Of a stretch of DNA of 55,578 nt, positions 10,475-22,302 are shown in pieces. A model generated the notes under the pieces. It made no database searches and was not told where the DNA came from. It worked only from the letters and a program-made list of their open reading frames with translations. How positions within the stretch are numbered: position 1 is the stretch's first letter; every line of letters starts with the position of its first letter. The stretch is from Butyriboletus loyo (lineage: Eukaryota; Basidiomycota; Agaricomycetes; Boletales; Boletaceae). The DNA lies in the NCBI GenBank assembly GCA_038093515.1, contig JBBPSI010000165.1, positions 1-55,578 on the forward strand, in the 5' to 3' direction. The position numbers and the translations under genes were made by a program.

Positions 10475-11224
10475 TCACAGGCCTGTACTGTTACGTCGAA
10501 CAATATAGTACCATATAGGATAGAATATAAAGAGCAGCAACAGGGCCAAGATGACCAAGAGTAGTACACCGACATTTACCAAACCACGGAGAGCAATTCC
10601 AGATGACGTGTTAAGCGGGGTATTGTCAGATGGATCATGCAAGGCGTCATCGTCTTCGGGGGTGTTTATGTGAAGAGTCGGGTCAAAGGGGTAGGGAATG
10701 AGCTTGTGCGGGGTATGAGCACCAGAAGGGTATTTTGAGTCATAGGACACAGTGAATACGGATTCTCCCGAATTGGAAAGGACGGATTGGCGGTTCAGGG
10801 TTGGAGGGGATAGGACACGTTGTTCATCAGCAGCGGCCAAGCGGTATAAAATCATGGAGGTGCGATTCGGAGTGAGGGAAGAGGGCTGGGAAGCGAGGGC
10901 TTGCGATTCCTCAGAAGCGACGCGATTAAAGATCATGCTTTGTCTAGATTGTGTACGTGAGCGAGCGAACAGCGAGGGGAGGCCGGATGGGTGAGCGGGT
11001 GGGTTGGGGTTAAGCGGGGAGGAGACGTTGACAGTGCGAGACAGCGGAGTTCTCGCTTGCCCATTGACATCAGGGAGGAGAGGTAAATCAAGGCTGGCAG
11101 AGCTGGGTGTCCGCGCTGAATGCGTATGACGGATATCGGAGTCGCTATCGGTATGCTCCAAGGGGTCTTGGGAAAAAGAGGCGAGGAGCTGTTGCTGGGT
11201 TTCAGGGCGCGGCGAGGTGGTCAT
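10475..11224 (-). CDS. KRE6/SKN1-like N-terminus and TM anchor, GH16 domain absent
   Basis: A single 249-codon frame. Residues 1-200 are a Ser/Pro/Thr-rich cytosolic region. Residues 180-205 carry the pattern seen just before the membrane anchor of basidiomycete beta-1,6-glucan synthesis proteins (LIPYPFDPTLHINTPEDDDA, then ALHDP). One membrane segment follows (LVNVGVLLLVILALLLLFIF), and the frame stops 12-15 residues later at RRNSTGL. Full-length Kre6/Skn1 proteins continue with a lumenal glycoside-hydrolase-16 domain of several hundred residues. No such sequence or plausible exon follows before 10025. It is therefore a truncated paralogue, a pseudogene or a stand-alone anchor protein. The family call rests on the DDDALHDP plus TM context. 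Confidence 0.6.
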   Translation of the reverse strand: MTTSPRPETQQQLLASFSQDPLEHTDSDSDIRHTHSARTPSSASLDLPLLPDVNGQARTPLSRTVNVSSPLNPNPPAHPSGLPSLFARSRTQSRQSMIFNRVASEESQALASQPSSLTPNRTSMILYRLAAADEQRVLSPPTLNRQSVLSNSGESVFTVSYDSKYPSGAHTPHKLIPYPFDPTLHINTPEDDDALHDPSDNTPLNTSSGIALRGLVNVGVLLLVILALLLLFIFYPIWYYIVRRNSTGL

Positions 11225-12319
11225 TGTGGAGGTAGTGCACGTTCTGGAGAGGAAGAAAGGGAGGGCTCGAGGAGAGCGCTGAAGGGGGGCCTTGGGCCAG
11301 CTGATATGACCACACGGTGGACTTCGCCTTGTGACTTTGAGTGGGAAGTTGCTCGTTACTTTCCGCTAGACGGCTACCATTCACCGTTCGTTTGATTATG
11401 TAATCAACCAATGTCATTGTCCCAATCGTCGACGTCGTGTGCGCCGCGGTCCTCGTCGTCGATGGTGGTGATGGCGGTGGGTTTTATGATTGCGTAGAGA
11501 AGACTGAGAGAACAGATTTCATTTTATTACTTACGCCCGTCAATAAACCCCATTTATGTAAGTGAAACGCCCATGAACTCGAACGGCAGGACCTCATCAA
11601 ATCTCAATACAACATCTGTGAAACGGTTATTGGTTGGAACCACCGGTTAGCAGTCTGTAGCGCTCGGCTACACTCGGTTAGCATCGGAAACCAGCAACTG
11701 TTTTACTGATGAATCGCAATGTTTCAATGCCTACCTCAGCCAAGTTCGGCCATGTACATGTGCCTGGAAGGAGACAACTCCCATATGCAATCGTTGACGC
11801 GCAAAAAAGACACAGCCCTTCGTGACACTCGCATCATCACACGGGTTCGACATAAACGCTCCAAGCCGTACAACTGTACAGGACGCAGCAATCAGGCACG
11901 CTCCCTCGATGTCCAGATAAAATCTGCGGCATGATCACGACTCTTGGGATATCATCATCGGTGTGGTCTGTGGCACAGTCCCATCTTCGTTATCGGCGTC
12001 TCACCTTCACCCCGTGAGTCACAATGTCCACTTTTCACGAACACCAAGTCGTATTTAAGGATGTCTGTAGCATTCTTTCAGAAACTCCATTCCAGGTTCA
12101 GCAACGAGATGTTCCCACTGACGCTGAAAGTCGTGGATGACTCAACATCATAGCCTGGACAATGATAGGCATTTTCTCCCCTAATTTCGTAGGATCTCAT
12201 AGCGTTTGCAAGAAACAACCGCCAGTCGTGACGTCCGTCTGCTGCCCGATATCGCATGGTGGCTGGATGTAACTGCTCCGTGGCATAGCCATCATATGGG
12301 CAGCGGGAGAGGGGCGGAA
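11225..12319. other. Intergenic with one short dispersed repeat
   Basis: Holds the upstream region of the KRE6-like gene. At about 11650-11690 the word GTAGCGCTCGGCTACACTCG matches the arms of the hairpin at 32219-32305. No credible gene was found; ORFs here are short and lack recognisable domains. Confidence 0.5.
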
Positions 12320-12327
12320 GTCTGGAT

Positions 12328-13279
12328 TAGGGCTGAGCACGGGTGGACCTGCGGGTCGGAAAACCAACACCGTGCCCGTACCCACAAACACCGAGACCCT
12401 TACAGGTACGGGTACGGTGTAACCCGCACAGACCCGCGGGTGTCAGCAAACCTGCGGTGGTGTATCTACCCCTGGCTTGTTGTTCAAAACAAGCCTAGTA
12501 GGACAGACCTAACTACAATTCTACTATCTCCTCGTCAGCTTCCACCTACTTTCCCTTCTTTGAAGACTTCACAATCTTCACTAGGTTGTCAAAACCAATC
12601 AGATCACAGCGTATCCACGAGCCCATACACAGGAATGCTCGGGTTGATGATGGAGACAGATAATTTCTTGTATAGTGAAGGAGCTGTCGGCCTTGAGAGA
12701 ATACATGTTCGACAGAATTTGAAGTTGCTACCATGCACTGTCAAAAGTGAGAATTAGTAATTGTGGTCATGATGGCAGGACGTACCAGGTACACCAAGGT
12801 AGCCAAGTGCCATACGATGTAGAGTCGGATAAGTGTCTTGATTATTGACCCACCACCTCAGCGCGTCCTTAACCTTCTCAACTGGCCGCCGTAGATACTC
12901 TTGAAGTTCATCTGGTGGCGGTGCGGGCCCCATCGAGAAGTCGCCAAGATCATCTGCCGTGCCTTCAGCGCGCTGCCACGGTGTGCTCGTCAGGATGTAA
13001 TTGACAGAAATGCAGTGACATCAGTGGTGGTTTTATGGGGAATGCAGACTGGCCTTCGACAACTTCAAGAGATGATATGCAACAGGTGACGGTCACAAGT
13101 GAATTGAACCTTCGGGGGTGATTCATGAATCAACGAACTTCGCTGCAGCAAAAAGTAAAATTCATCGACGCCCATCGGCGAGAAGCAAATTATGTAGGGT
13201 ATACCCGTGGCCACACCCGTACCCGCCGTACCCTTACACCCGTTACCCGCGGTGTTAGCCATACCCATGCTCAGCCCTA
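12328..13279 (-). mobile_element. hAT-family DNA transposon, internally deleted, with intact TSD
   Basis: Both ends carry the inverted terminus TAGGGCTGAGCAYGGGT, and the 952-bp element is flanked by a perfect 8-bp duplication, GTCTGGAT, at 12320-12327 and 13280-13287. Terminal regions are rich in ACCCGTACCCG words. The coding strand is minus, and only the C-terminal transposase exons remain. Eight-base duplications and this terminus are characteristic of hAT elements. The perfect duplication suggests a fairly recent insertion, or a recently mobilised deletion derivative. Confidence 0.92.
12546..13005 (-). pseudogene. hAT transposase C-terminal (dimerisation) fragment
   Basis: The exon ending at 12786 encodes TPWQRAEG..., then DELQEYLRRPVEKVKDALRW and YPTLHRMALGYLGVP. 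After an intron (12785-12728) the second exon (12727-12546) continues ATSNSVEHVFSQGRQLLHY and TRNYLSPSSTRAFLCMGSW. This is the classic hAT C-terminal dimerisation region (WW..N...YP.L..MA..YL..PATS...ER.FS.GR). The splice junction restores the conserved PATS. The N-terminal BED finger and most of the RNase-H-like catalytic core are missing, so the fragment cannot be an active transposase. The C-terminus is undamaged. Confidence 0.9.
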
Positions 13280-13810
13280 GTCTGGATCGTCACTGTATCA
13301 ATATGATCACCGCAGAGCCTTTCGATGAGGATGGAGTGAATTGAAAGACGATGAAAAGTCGGAAAGGCTGGCGACGAAGGTAAGATCGCAAAATACGAAC
13401 AGTTCGTATACCTCCCTACGTCATCAAGATTGCCAGGAACGCACCGTCTCTGTGCCTTGTCGATGGAGACCTGGATGATCATCGCAGCGTTGATATAGTA
13501 GAACTGACCAAAAACAATCCAGAAATCCCCTACGAGCACAAAGATGGTACACGAATCGTGTTTGGGATCTGCTCGAGTAACGCAAATCTCAGACTTGAAC
13601 TCGTGGCTCGGGAGGCCGCAGAAGGTTGACACGACTTGATTTAGATGAGCATAGCACACGGCTGCATGTACACCACCGGAATGTAATGAGTTGTCCACCT
13701 CGTAGGTGGTCCATGGACACCGCGTGTTGGGGGTGGAGAGCAATAAGTCATCGCCCTTTCGTTGATGGTGCACGGGGGTGGGAATTGGAATGTTCCGGTA
13801 TTCTTCCCAC
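13280..13810 (-). pseudogene. Unknown gene fragment with hAT inserted near its 3' end
   Basis: A minus-strand frame reads from about 13810 (DSSEWEEYRNIPIPTPVHHQ) through WTTYEVDNSLHSGGVHAAVC, PSHEFKSEICVTRADPKHDS and FWIVFGQFYYINAAMIIQVS to the hAT boundary at 13280. Skipping the element, the host frame would stop eight codons beyond the insertion. The composition is clearly protein-like, but I recognise no family and found no initiation codon with a full 5' end, because the frame fades towards the divergent gene at 14067. It is most likely a gene relic. An intron may lie around the NLDDVGRYTN segment. Confidence 0.4.
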
Positions 13811-13987
13811 TCTGACGAATCCTTTAGATGACGATGACCAATTGCCTGACCAACAGCACATCAATGTCGCGTAGCTTGGCAGCAACCGGGCAACACCTCG
13901 TGAATTCGGAGAGTGGACCTTACAAATCTCGCTGAGGTTGGCTCACCAACATGCCGGATCCTGTGACTCATCTCACGGATTCCCCGA

Positions 13988-13995
13988 CTATAAAT
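13988..13995 (+). promoter_or_regulatory. TATA box of the Old Yellow Enzyme gene
   Basis: CTATAAAT lies 72-79 bp before the start codon at 14067, in an otherwise GC-rich leader. Confidence 0.55.
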
Positions 13996-14054
13996 TGCGC
14001 CGCCGTGTTCATCGAGCACTTCACTATTCCATAAAGCTTCTCTATCCATTCTAA

Positions 14055-15385
<1,331 letters not shown>

Positions 15386-15440
15386 GTGGTAGATAGAAGG
15401 CTGTGAATACCCTTTTTAGACGAGACGAAGAATGAATTAC

Positions 15441-16538
15441 TTAGATGATGCTTGCCAGCGCGACAACAGACCCATAAATTAGAACATGAAGAATGAGATC
15501 ATTCATTTTAACAAGAGGGCGCGCGTCTCCCTCGGGGTGATGTACAGGACAAACTACTGAGGGTTTGGTCAGCGACGCAAATGAATCGGTGGCCAAGGAT
15601 GCTAGCTTGATGCTGGGGGAGTTTCTAACCTCGAGCTCTGTGGCGCCGAATTTCTTGTCATTGAAGAGCAGGGACTTCGAGAAAGCAATCATATTATCAC
15701 TCAACTGTCTTTCCCTGCAGGCTGAAAATATCGTAGGAACCGTGGTCGAATGACCGAGGTGGAGCTCGTCCGTCCTACTTGAGCGTGGACGCACGTGTGA
15801 AGCCCCATCGAAGAAACACAGGCAGTCCAACGCGATGGAAATGCTCTCGAAACACCACCAGCACAAAGGCTTGCTTGCATGCTGGACAGTCCCGTCGGAT
15901 CCGATGGGATGGGCGAGGGGCAGCCGCCCGACTATGAAAAACATATACAAGCCACAAGCAGCTCTAGGGTTGCACGCCGAACAGTTTTCAACCGGACAAC
16001 TGCATCGTCCGTCAAACAAGGAAGGACGGCCGGTATCAAGGTGAGATCGAACGCCACGCACCATTCAACAATCTTGTGTCCCGAGTGTGTCTGCGTCTGC
16101 AGTATCACAAGATACTATTTTAGCACGCAACATATCTCCCGGAGGTGCGACGAAGGTCGCTACTGCGTCACCAGGAGAGATAATGGTTCGGACAATGATG
16201 AATTTTTGATTCAGACGACTCATCCACATTGCAATCGGGCTATGCGTCAGGTGGCGACTCCCAGCTCCCTGCTCATAAGCTTACTGTGTGGACGTGCGCA
16301 AAGACTCGCACTCGTAGTTTTGTTTCAGCCGAAGCACAGCACCTTGACTTGACGAACCGTTCCATAGCATTTTCGCACCGAAAAGGGGCAGACGAGGAGC
16401 CACGTTCACGGAAGAGACCTGTTAGTGCTAGGGCGTGATAATCAGGAAGATTGACTGAGTAATAATACGTTGTACGAGAGTCATACACGCAGTCAGAGCA
16501 CCGGACTTACCTCTGAAAGAGTCGGTAACCGACGTCAT
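15441..16538 (-). CDS. Uncertain multi-exon gene, unknown product
   Basis: A start at 16538 gives exon 16538-16511 (MTSVTDSFR), a phase-correct intron GTAAGT...CAG, exon 16418-16285 (GLFRERGSSSAPFRCENAME ... FAHVHT), and probably an exon beginning at 16096 (TQTHSGHKIVEWCVAFDLT ... VRRATLELLVAC). A further open frame runs to a stop at 15441 and ends in a hydrophobic helix (LILHVLIYGSVVALASII). Later junctions are ambiguous. No domain was recognised. It may encode a small membrane-anchored protein or may be a degenerating gene. Confidence 0.35.
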
Positions 16539-16540
16539 GG

Positions 16541-17291
16541 TAGTGGGAAGGGAATGTGGTGTTCTAAACGGCTCCTCCGAGTCTAACAAGCCAGTGCCTC
16601 ATTGCCGGCACATGGATGAGCGACCGTCTCAAGCAGCCCTGTGCGGGCTGGGTCAGGCACCCCAGCATTGAAGCATGCAATAGCAAAGGTGGGTCCCTTG
16701 CCGCCAAGTCGAGAGTCTGCTTGGAGAGGCTGCTGCACAGCGCTCGGGTTGCTGTGCGTTGAACAGGGCGTGTGTTGAAATAAGCTGTAGCAGGGGTTGC
16801 TTCAAAAGGCCAACTGCGCCACTGTCGGCAGTGGTAGATATACTGTGCTGAACCAAACCATTTGGTCTCGGTGCGCTGTTTTCCTGGTGTCCATCATGCT
16901 GCCCTCCGAGGAGTGCCGGCGCACGTTCGTGAGGTGGACGTTTGAACGTGCGAGCGACCCTTTCCGGGAAACCAACGCCGGCACTCCGTGGACCTGGCCG
17001 CTGGACAGCTGTCACGTTCGTCCGGTTTTTGTCACTCTTGGCCAGGTTGCTGACCCGACTATCATTGTTAGCTGAAATTGATTGAGACGTCGCTGCAAGG
17101 GTAGAGTCAGGAAATTCAACCGTTCGTTATCTCTGACTTGGGAACCGGAATCGTTTCACAGGCCAGAAACGTGCCAAATTTTACTATTTCGTTAATATTG
17201 GCAGCCCGTAGTTGGTTCGGTTCCTGTGTGTTCTTAAAACGCGACACGACTACATTTTGCCTGCTTATCACGCCGCTACTTTTCCCCCGCG
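16541..17291. other. Intergenic
   Basis: Region between the uncertain minus-strand gene and the TLC-domain gene. Only short open frames of biased composition are visible. Confidence 0.5.
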
Positions 17292-18486
17292 ATGATCACC
17301 CTCTTCTCCAGCCTGTCACGGCTGGCGACCTCGACAGCCTTCTGGTTTTCCTTCTCCCTCCTGGCCGTCTCCTACCTCTTGCTCGCTCCGCGTTGTCCGA
17401 CCATCAAGCAACGAGCATGGGTACTCACACTGCTCAGTAGCGCTGTCATGACCCTCTTCAGTCTCCCGTTGGCTGCGCAATACATATCTGCCAGAGGGCA
17501 GCTGAAGCATGTCATCATTCCTTCCGTTGCCACCGACAGCGTCAGCAGGTTCTTCCAGGCCTACCTCATCGTGTTGGTTCGATCAATGCTTCATTTGCTT
17601 CAATGTGACCAATCTATCCTAGTGACTTGACAATGGGAATGTTGTTCTACCGCAGCAAGATTAACCTCCTTACTGGCTGGATACACCACTCGGTTTATGT
17701 TTTCATCGTCGAGTATGCCATTCAAAGACACTGGAGTCATATTTTTTGTTTGTGCGCTGTCATGGAGGTGGGAATGTAACATGCGAGGTGTTCTATGACT
17801 GGTTTTCTGACGGTTTTCCAACCCAGATTCCGACGTTCGTCCTTGCTGTAGGAAGCATCATACCACATCTACGTTCGGACGTCTTCTTCGCTTTGTGCTT
17901 CTTCGTGACGCGTATCGCCTTCCATGTCACCCTTTCTGCCTCCCTCATTACCCAGCGACACGACATCACTAACGGGTCATTCGGCCCAGCAATCATCATG
18001 GCCTGCATATTCCCCCTCCACACTTTTTGGTTCTCGGGATGTATCAAGGGCTTTCTCAAGCGCGCAAAGACCGTGGAGAAATCCGTTCCTCTTAGCAAGC
18101 CCCTTGTCAATACGACCTCACACCCAGGTACGTCGTTTTCGCATGTGCGCCCAGTTTGCGCTGTGATCGTCATGCTCTATGTAGAACGTCTGATCACGCC
18201 GAGTGTATCCGGGCCCATCTCAATCCATGCCTCCCGTGCGTCCCTGGCACGGCGTCGTACCGCTCTTCGTATGGCAATGAGGGCACGGTGGGACCAACTC
18301 GGGCTCTGGAAAGCCGGTGGTCGATTGAATGAGATGCAGCGTCGGGTCCGGGCGGCCCTTCCGGGCAGGGACCGTGTCTACCAGTACGTCGGGTTGGAGA
18401 GTCGTTGGCATCATGTGTCGTCTATACCCTTGGAGCAAGGCCTGGAGGGCGTTAGAGGGGACTTAACGTCATCTCCCGTCTCATAA
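17292..18486 (+). CDS. TLC-domain multi-pass membrane protein
   Basis: Exons 17292-17572, 17623-17767 and 17827-18486 join in phase (361 residues). A possible extra in-frame intron of 57 nt at 18128-18184 (GTACGT...TAG) would give 342. Membrane segments start at residues 15-32 (AFWFSFSLLAVSYLLLA) and continue through the middle. The TLC signature lies around LLTGWIHHSVYVFIVEYAIQ (the paired histidines) and VMEIPTFVLAVGSIIPHL, followed by FFALCFFVTRIAFHVTLSAS. TRAM-LAG1-CLN8 proteins are ER or plasma-membrane proteins, some acting in ceramide or lipid homeostasis. This one resembles the TMEM56-like branch rather than ceramide synthase. The last 100 residues form a basic cytosolic tail. Confidence 0.8.
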
Positions 18487-19111
18487 CCCCTCCTCTCACG
18501 ACTGTCGCTTCTTGTTCACGACTGCGCCCATCGACAATCCATGCAGTTCCCCATAACCTGTCTTTTTCCTTCGAGTTCACGAACGTTCTAACGTATACCC
18601 GACCTCTCTGGTTTTTCCCTGATCATGACCAACCACGTCTATTTTATCTGTATACGCGTATTTCTGGGATGTGAGTAGTGGGAATGGGTTGTACTGTAGC
18701 AATTAATGGAACGTGCTCGAGAAGGGGGCTGTGCCTACCCCAACGTAATTTCATGAACCCCAGCGATATCTACCTATGGGATGTCGTCGATAGTGTTATT
18801 ACATACCTGGACCATTTTAACGTTTTATACTTACGTTCGATATGAGACCTTGTTACCAAAACGTAGTCATTCCTTCCCAGGCTGTAGCAAATGTCTCATT
18901 TCGACCCGACCACGTCGCATTTGTACTACCACAAACGATGTTACCGTCGCTTGTCGTTCGGGGGGGGAAGCGGTGACCTATGTGTTTTACGCGAACAGTA
19001 CGTGCTGGTGGGAAACGAACAATGGGAGTCGCGGAAACGGTTTCGATTTTATTGCAGCCGCTGCCCCACGTGCCACCTCGTATCACCGAGGATTAATTTA
19101 GGTGCTGTCCA
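18487..19111. other. Intergenic, 3' flank of the TLC gene
   Basis: Contains the 3' untranslated region of the TLC-domain gene. No supported gene; small open frames at 18781-19160 lack coding features. Confidence 0.5.
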
Positions 19112-19380
19112 GTCTGGCTCACTCACCTCAGGTAGGCTAGTTGTTCCACGGGTAGAATAGTGATGTAAGCAGATCACATGATCACTCTTAGATCATCTGC
19201 AATCATGTGATTAGATTCTCAACAGGTCATGTGATGTCATGTGAGCATACACCAGGTCACATGCCTACTCAACATGGTTTCTAATCACATGATTGCACAT
19301 GATCTAAGAGTGATCATGTGATCTGCTTACACCACTGTTCTACCCGAGGAACAACTAGCCTACCGATGAGCGAGCCAGAC
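19112..19380. mobile_element. Fold-back/MITE element with about 80-bp inverted arms
   Basis: Arms 19132-19215 and 19280-19363 (beginning GTAGGCTAGTTGTTCC) are inverted copies with only about five mismatches in some 84 bp, around a spacer of about 65 bp. A weaker outer match (GTCTGGCTC at 19112 and its complement ending at 19380) extends the structure to 269 bp. No coding capacity is present. It is a non-autonomous element or fold-back repeat; its target duplication is unclear. Confidence 0.85.
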
Positions 19381-19927
19381 CAAAAACCCAATTTGGAGCG
19401 TTGTGCCCGAAGCCTACACGACGAGCGTCCTCTGTTCTCGAGGTGGTAGTATTATTATGCATATATCGTCCGATTAACAGGTTTGGGTAGACTGTGCAAA
19501 AGGTTGGTCGTCATCAAGTCGCACACCACCTTAATCTGCACGAATAATGATTGAAGTGAAAAAGACTCGTATATGGGCCGAGCGCAACGCGGTTAGCTCA
19601 GTTACTGCAAGGTGATTAAATCGAGCGGTCCAAGTTCTTGTTACTAACCAATCAGGGAACAAGAGTAACACTTCCTGATCTAGATTCCATCCCAGGGTTT
19701 CTCTTATTTTGTCCTAGCTTTCGTTGACCGATAACACTGGTTCGACCAACGGACGGACATGTCTTGGAACAGTGCATACTGCCACGTAGCGAAGCCGTAA
19801 GCATTGTACAGCCATGGTGACCCGAATTGCATCCATCCACGGAGTAACATCGGTGATCGAACTCTGCAGGAAAATGGGAACGTGCCTGTCTCTACACATA
19901 CAGAATGAAATCACCAATTGCCTCCTA
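19381..19927. other. Intergenic, 3' flank of NDC1
   Basis: No gene is supported between the fold-back element and the NDC1 stop codon at 19928. Confidence 0.5.
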
Positions 19928-22302
19928 TCATGCATAATCTACAAATGACTGCAGTTTCTTGGCAATTCTGGGTGGGAACTTGAACGCAACGAGCTTCTCT
20001 CCGAATGTCCGCGCAATATCAACAACACCCGACTTCAACGCTAAGCGCAAGAAACGATACTAGTCAGCTATGCGCAACGATGCAAACCACAAAGACCGTA
20101 CCATCGGCAACGATACCGATCGCTTCCGTCGCTTTCGCTACTTCAACTCTGGTACGTTCCTTTTCCCCAAGAACCTTGAAGTCGCCTTGGTTGATTTCAT
20201 CGGGCGTGGGAGGTACATAGACCTTGGTCACCTCGACATGATACTCTTCCAGAGTGGTTAAAAACGACAAGAAAGCTTCCAGGATGCGTGGAATATCTCG
20301 TTGGACCACGCCATAACGGTCCTCGGTCAGCGAAGCGCAGACAAGACCAGCAAGCACTGTAGTCAGCGTAAGCAATCTGGTCGTGCAGTATATTTCTTTA
20401 TAAGCTCACCTTGGACGATGAGCGCATCGAGATCTCGGTTCGGGAGACATTTTTCAGTGACTTTGTCGATGCGATCCCTGCTCCACCACGCATCCCATTG
20501 TGCGATCACTCCTCGACACCACGACGGCGAATACTTAGCGACCAGACTCTGACATTGTGCTTTCAAACACGAGGCGTATGCATCAATCAAACCTGGTTGG
20601 GCAATTGCAGCAGCCGTCGTCGCCGTCGACGGAGGTCCAGCAGCAATGGGTAGCGAGGATGTCGAGCGGAAGAGTTCAGGAATCGGTGCCTCCATTACTC
20701 GGGTGCCCACCTCGGAAGCGACTGCATCGGCGGCCTTGGGAAGGTCTGAAGCGGAGGCAAACGTATCCAGCACTTTCGAAACAGGAGACTGTTGTGGCGC
20801 TTTATAGATAGGCTTTCGTAGTAGTGGCGTCGAAGGTGGTTGAGAAGTTTTCGAAGGGGCGGCAGGTGTGGGCACGTTAGCAGGCGCGGGTGCACCTCTA
20901 CGGAGGAACGCCTGATAATCGTGGCCTAGGCGCAAAAGTGATTCGCGCGCCAAAACACTCCACAAACTCGGACTGAATTTTTGGTCAGAGAACAGCGCTG
21001 TTCGACGGGAGGCACCGGTAGCATGGGTATCTGACGCAACATCGCGCAACTCGGCATAGGCAAAGTAGAGGTACAGCGGGTTGGTGGACGTGATGCCCGA
21101 GACAAGCGTCACATTGGGGTCTGCGGTGGTAGAGGCAACTTTGATGGGCTAGCGCGACCTTTTAATGCATGAAAGAACATGGGAAATGGTGGCATACCTG
21201 GGGAATATAAACGTCAAAGAGTGATTCCGCGAATTCCCAGTTGGCAAGCATAGATACTCCAAGGGTGAACGCGTGCGACTCGAGGGAGAAGTGTCGCAAC
21301 GGCAAGGTCAATGTCCAAGGGCCTCTGATAAAGTGACCGACAAACGGCTTGAAAAGGGATCGAACAAGGGGTACCCTAAGGAACAACGGCAAGAGGGTCA
21401 ACCTCACCAACCCGAACGCAATGTTGTAAACTGCGAATGATGAGAACGTGAAGAACGTGGAGGTGAGCAGAAGCGTGGCAAGATTCCTCGGAACAAAAGG
21501 CTGAACATCCCGTGTCATGAGGTGTGAACAATGATTCAGACAGAGGACCTACTGCATTCGAGGACGGTAGTGCTTTCGCCCAGCGGAAGACGAAGCGCTC
21601 GAGCATTATGTTCCGAAGTGCGAAACTGATCGACAACCATACTTGCGCCAATACAAGGAAGATGAGTCGACCGTTGAGATGATAGGGGTGTTTCCTGTGC
21701 AGCGGAATTACAGGCCATAATGTTCAAGCGTCGCAATGCCACGCACCTCGACTTCATGAAGATACTCAGGTGCATATCTTCGCGTTCGGACCATGTACGA
21801 ACGCATTCGAGTGATAAGAGTAAGAGCGAGGACGTGATATAAACTGTAATCCATCGACGCGTCGTTGGTTTGGCAAGCGCAGCTGCGACCATCTTCGACG
21901 GAGAAGTGGCAGGTTCAGGGGTAGCTAAACAAGGATGTTAGAAGACGTAGTTAATCATGTCGATGACCGCGCACGCGTCAAAAAGACTTTTCGAACCACT
22001 ATGATGGGTAGGACGCCAACGAGCCACGTTAGAGAAGCATTGAACCATGTACTGGGTCGGAACAGTCGGAAAAGGAAGCTCGTATCATCTCCGCCGGCCA
22101 GAAAGACAGTGGAGGCAAGGGAGAAGGCAGCAGAGTAGGCGAATATGTTGTAGAAGAGTCGATGACTCAATACGGATTTCGCCAAGGGCTCGAATGTTTG
22201 GGTTGCGGATGGTACATTGGTCGAGGGACGCGGCGCGAACGTGGTACTGGGAGTCGTCTTTATCGACCCATTCACAGTGAAAGACATGACTTGGTGAGAC
22301 AC
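19928..22302 (-). CDS. NDC1: Nucleoporin NDC1 (integral nuclear-pore/spindle-pole protein)
   Basis: Seven exons join in phase: 22302-21975, 21924-21747, 21694-21553, 21500-21198, 21148-20410, 20356-20102 and 20040-19928, giving 685 residues. The first 320 carry about six membrane segments, for example RLFYNIFAYSAAFSLASTVF, WITVYITSSLLLLSLECV, LIFLVLAQVWLSISFALRN and NLATLLLTSTFFTFSSFAVY, as in Ndc1. The C-terminal cytosolic half has the family block LVCASLTEDRYGVVQRDIPR followed by ILEAFLSFLTTLEEY and ends KKLQSFVDYA. Ndc1 anchors nuclear pore complexes (and spindle pole bodies) in the nuclear envelope, so the gene is expected to be essential. The start could also be the second methionine (MSFTVNG). 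The gene looks intact. Confidence 0.88.

Noticed and set aside
12206..12757. Plus-strand 183-codon frame
   Set aside because: It crosses the hAT boundary and runs antisense to the transposase C-terminus.
15879..16352. Plus-strand 157-codon frame
   Set aside because: It lies opposite the better-phased minus-strand exons and has no recognisable features.
19585..19650. tRNA-like GGTTAGCTCAGTTAC
   Set aside because: It resembles a D-arm, but no T-arm or acceptor stem follows at the right distance.
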